Below, in pieces: positions 40,350 through 40,407 of a stretch of 40,407 nucleotides of DNA. This DNA comes from an uncultured Acetatifactor sp. (GTDB lineage: Bacteria > Bacillota > Clostridia > Lachnospirales > Lachnospiraceae). The position numbers were made by a program, and so were the translations under genes. The stretch lies in contig CANQBS010000018.1 of the NCBI GenBank assembly GCA_947589075.1, positions 1 to 40,407 of the forward strand. The letters run 5' to 3'. Positions within the stretch are counted from its first letter, which is position 1. The number at the start of each line of letters is the position of its first letter. The notes beneath the pieces are model-generated. The model did not search any database, was not told where the DNA came from, and was given only the letters and a program-made list of their open reading frames with translations.

Positions 40350-40378
40350 TTGATAAAATGGGCCAAATGCGGTAGAAT
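40350..40378 (+). promoter_or_regulatory. Promoter of a gene beyond the right edge
   Basis: TTGATA (40350-40355), a 17-nt spacer and TAGAAT (40373-40378) are followed by AGGAGGTGA (40393-40401), a ribosome site for a gene that starts outside the window. Confidence 0.65.
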
Positions 40379-40407
40379 AAAGGTAAAACAGCAGGAGGTG
40401 ACGGGAT

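Overview
The window looks like chromosome from a gut-type Lachnospiraceae (Clostridia). The evidence is a mid-GC backbone with AGGAGG-type ribosome sites and the protein families found in it: a large glycoside hydrolase family 2 (GH2) enzyme, a SEC-C methionine aminopeptidase, a DUF6054-like protein, an Rpn-type nuclease and an Hsp20 under a CIRCE operator. The organism call is inference; no rRNA or tRNA gene was seen.

Left part (1-21.5 kb) is housekeeping and carbon metabolism. A GH2 glycosidase abuts PTS enzyme I, followed by free-methionine sulfoxide reductase, a phosphoesterase and a PfkB-family sugar-phosphate kinase. Then come rtcB (RNA ligase) behind a long leader with an intrinsic terminator, a small XRE regulator, an Rpn-type nuclease, a DUF6054-like gene, methionine aminopeptidase, rubredoxin, an aldose-1-epimerase-like protein, a second phosphoesterase, a small membrane protein, carB (minus strand), nth and a polysaccharide deacetylase. 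This part is studded with degenerate short tandem repeats (units of 9, 12, 15, 18, 21 or 28 nt). Each array has its own sequence; some lie between genes and some are in frame inside genes.

Junction region (21.5-25.3 kb). hsp20 (minus) has a textbook CIRCE/sigma-A promoter and a long structured leader. Next to it is a scar that I read as the remains of a BREX phage-defence operon: the 3' part of an ATP-binding-protein gene overlapping the first 42 codons of a pglZ-like gene. The scar lies between two imperfect ~51-bp direct repeats. Beyond it a complete tyrosine recombinase gene sits between two inverted, lox-like 28-30-bp sites. A strong promoter just inside the left site points away from the exopolysaccharide operon, towards a large hairpin. 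This is the architecture of a phase-variable promoter, captured here in what looks like the OFF orientation.

Right part (25.3-39.7 kb) is a Wzx/Wzy-type exopolysaccharide or capsule locus. It holds a PHP-type tyrosine phosphatase, a chain-length regulator, a BY-kinase with a repeat-encoded tyrosine tail, an undecaprenyl-phosphate sugar-1-phosphate transferase and galE. These are followed by a GT8, a WavE-like protein, a nucleotidyltransferase / APH-fold kinase / nucleotidyltransferase-HAD fusion cassette, a TylF-like methyltransferase, a GT2, the Wzy polymerase and the Wzx flippase. Base composition swings between AT-rich and moderate-GC blocks, and fragments of a pyruvyltransferase-like and an epimerase gene remain, so the cargo has been exchanged piecemeal. 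The window ends with an MNT-type nucleotidyltransferase whose HEPN partner appears truncated, then the promoter of a gene beyond the edge.
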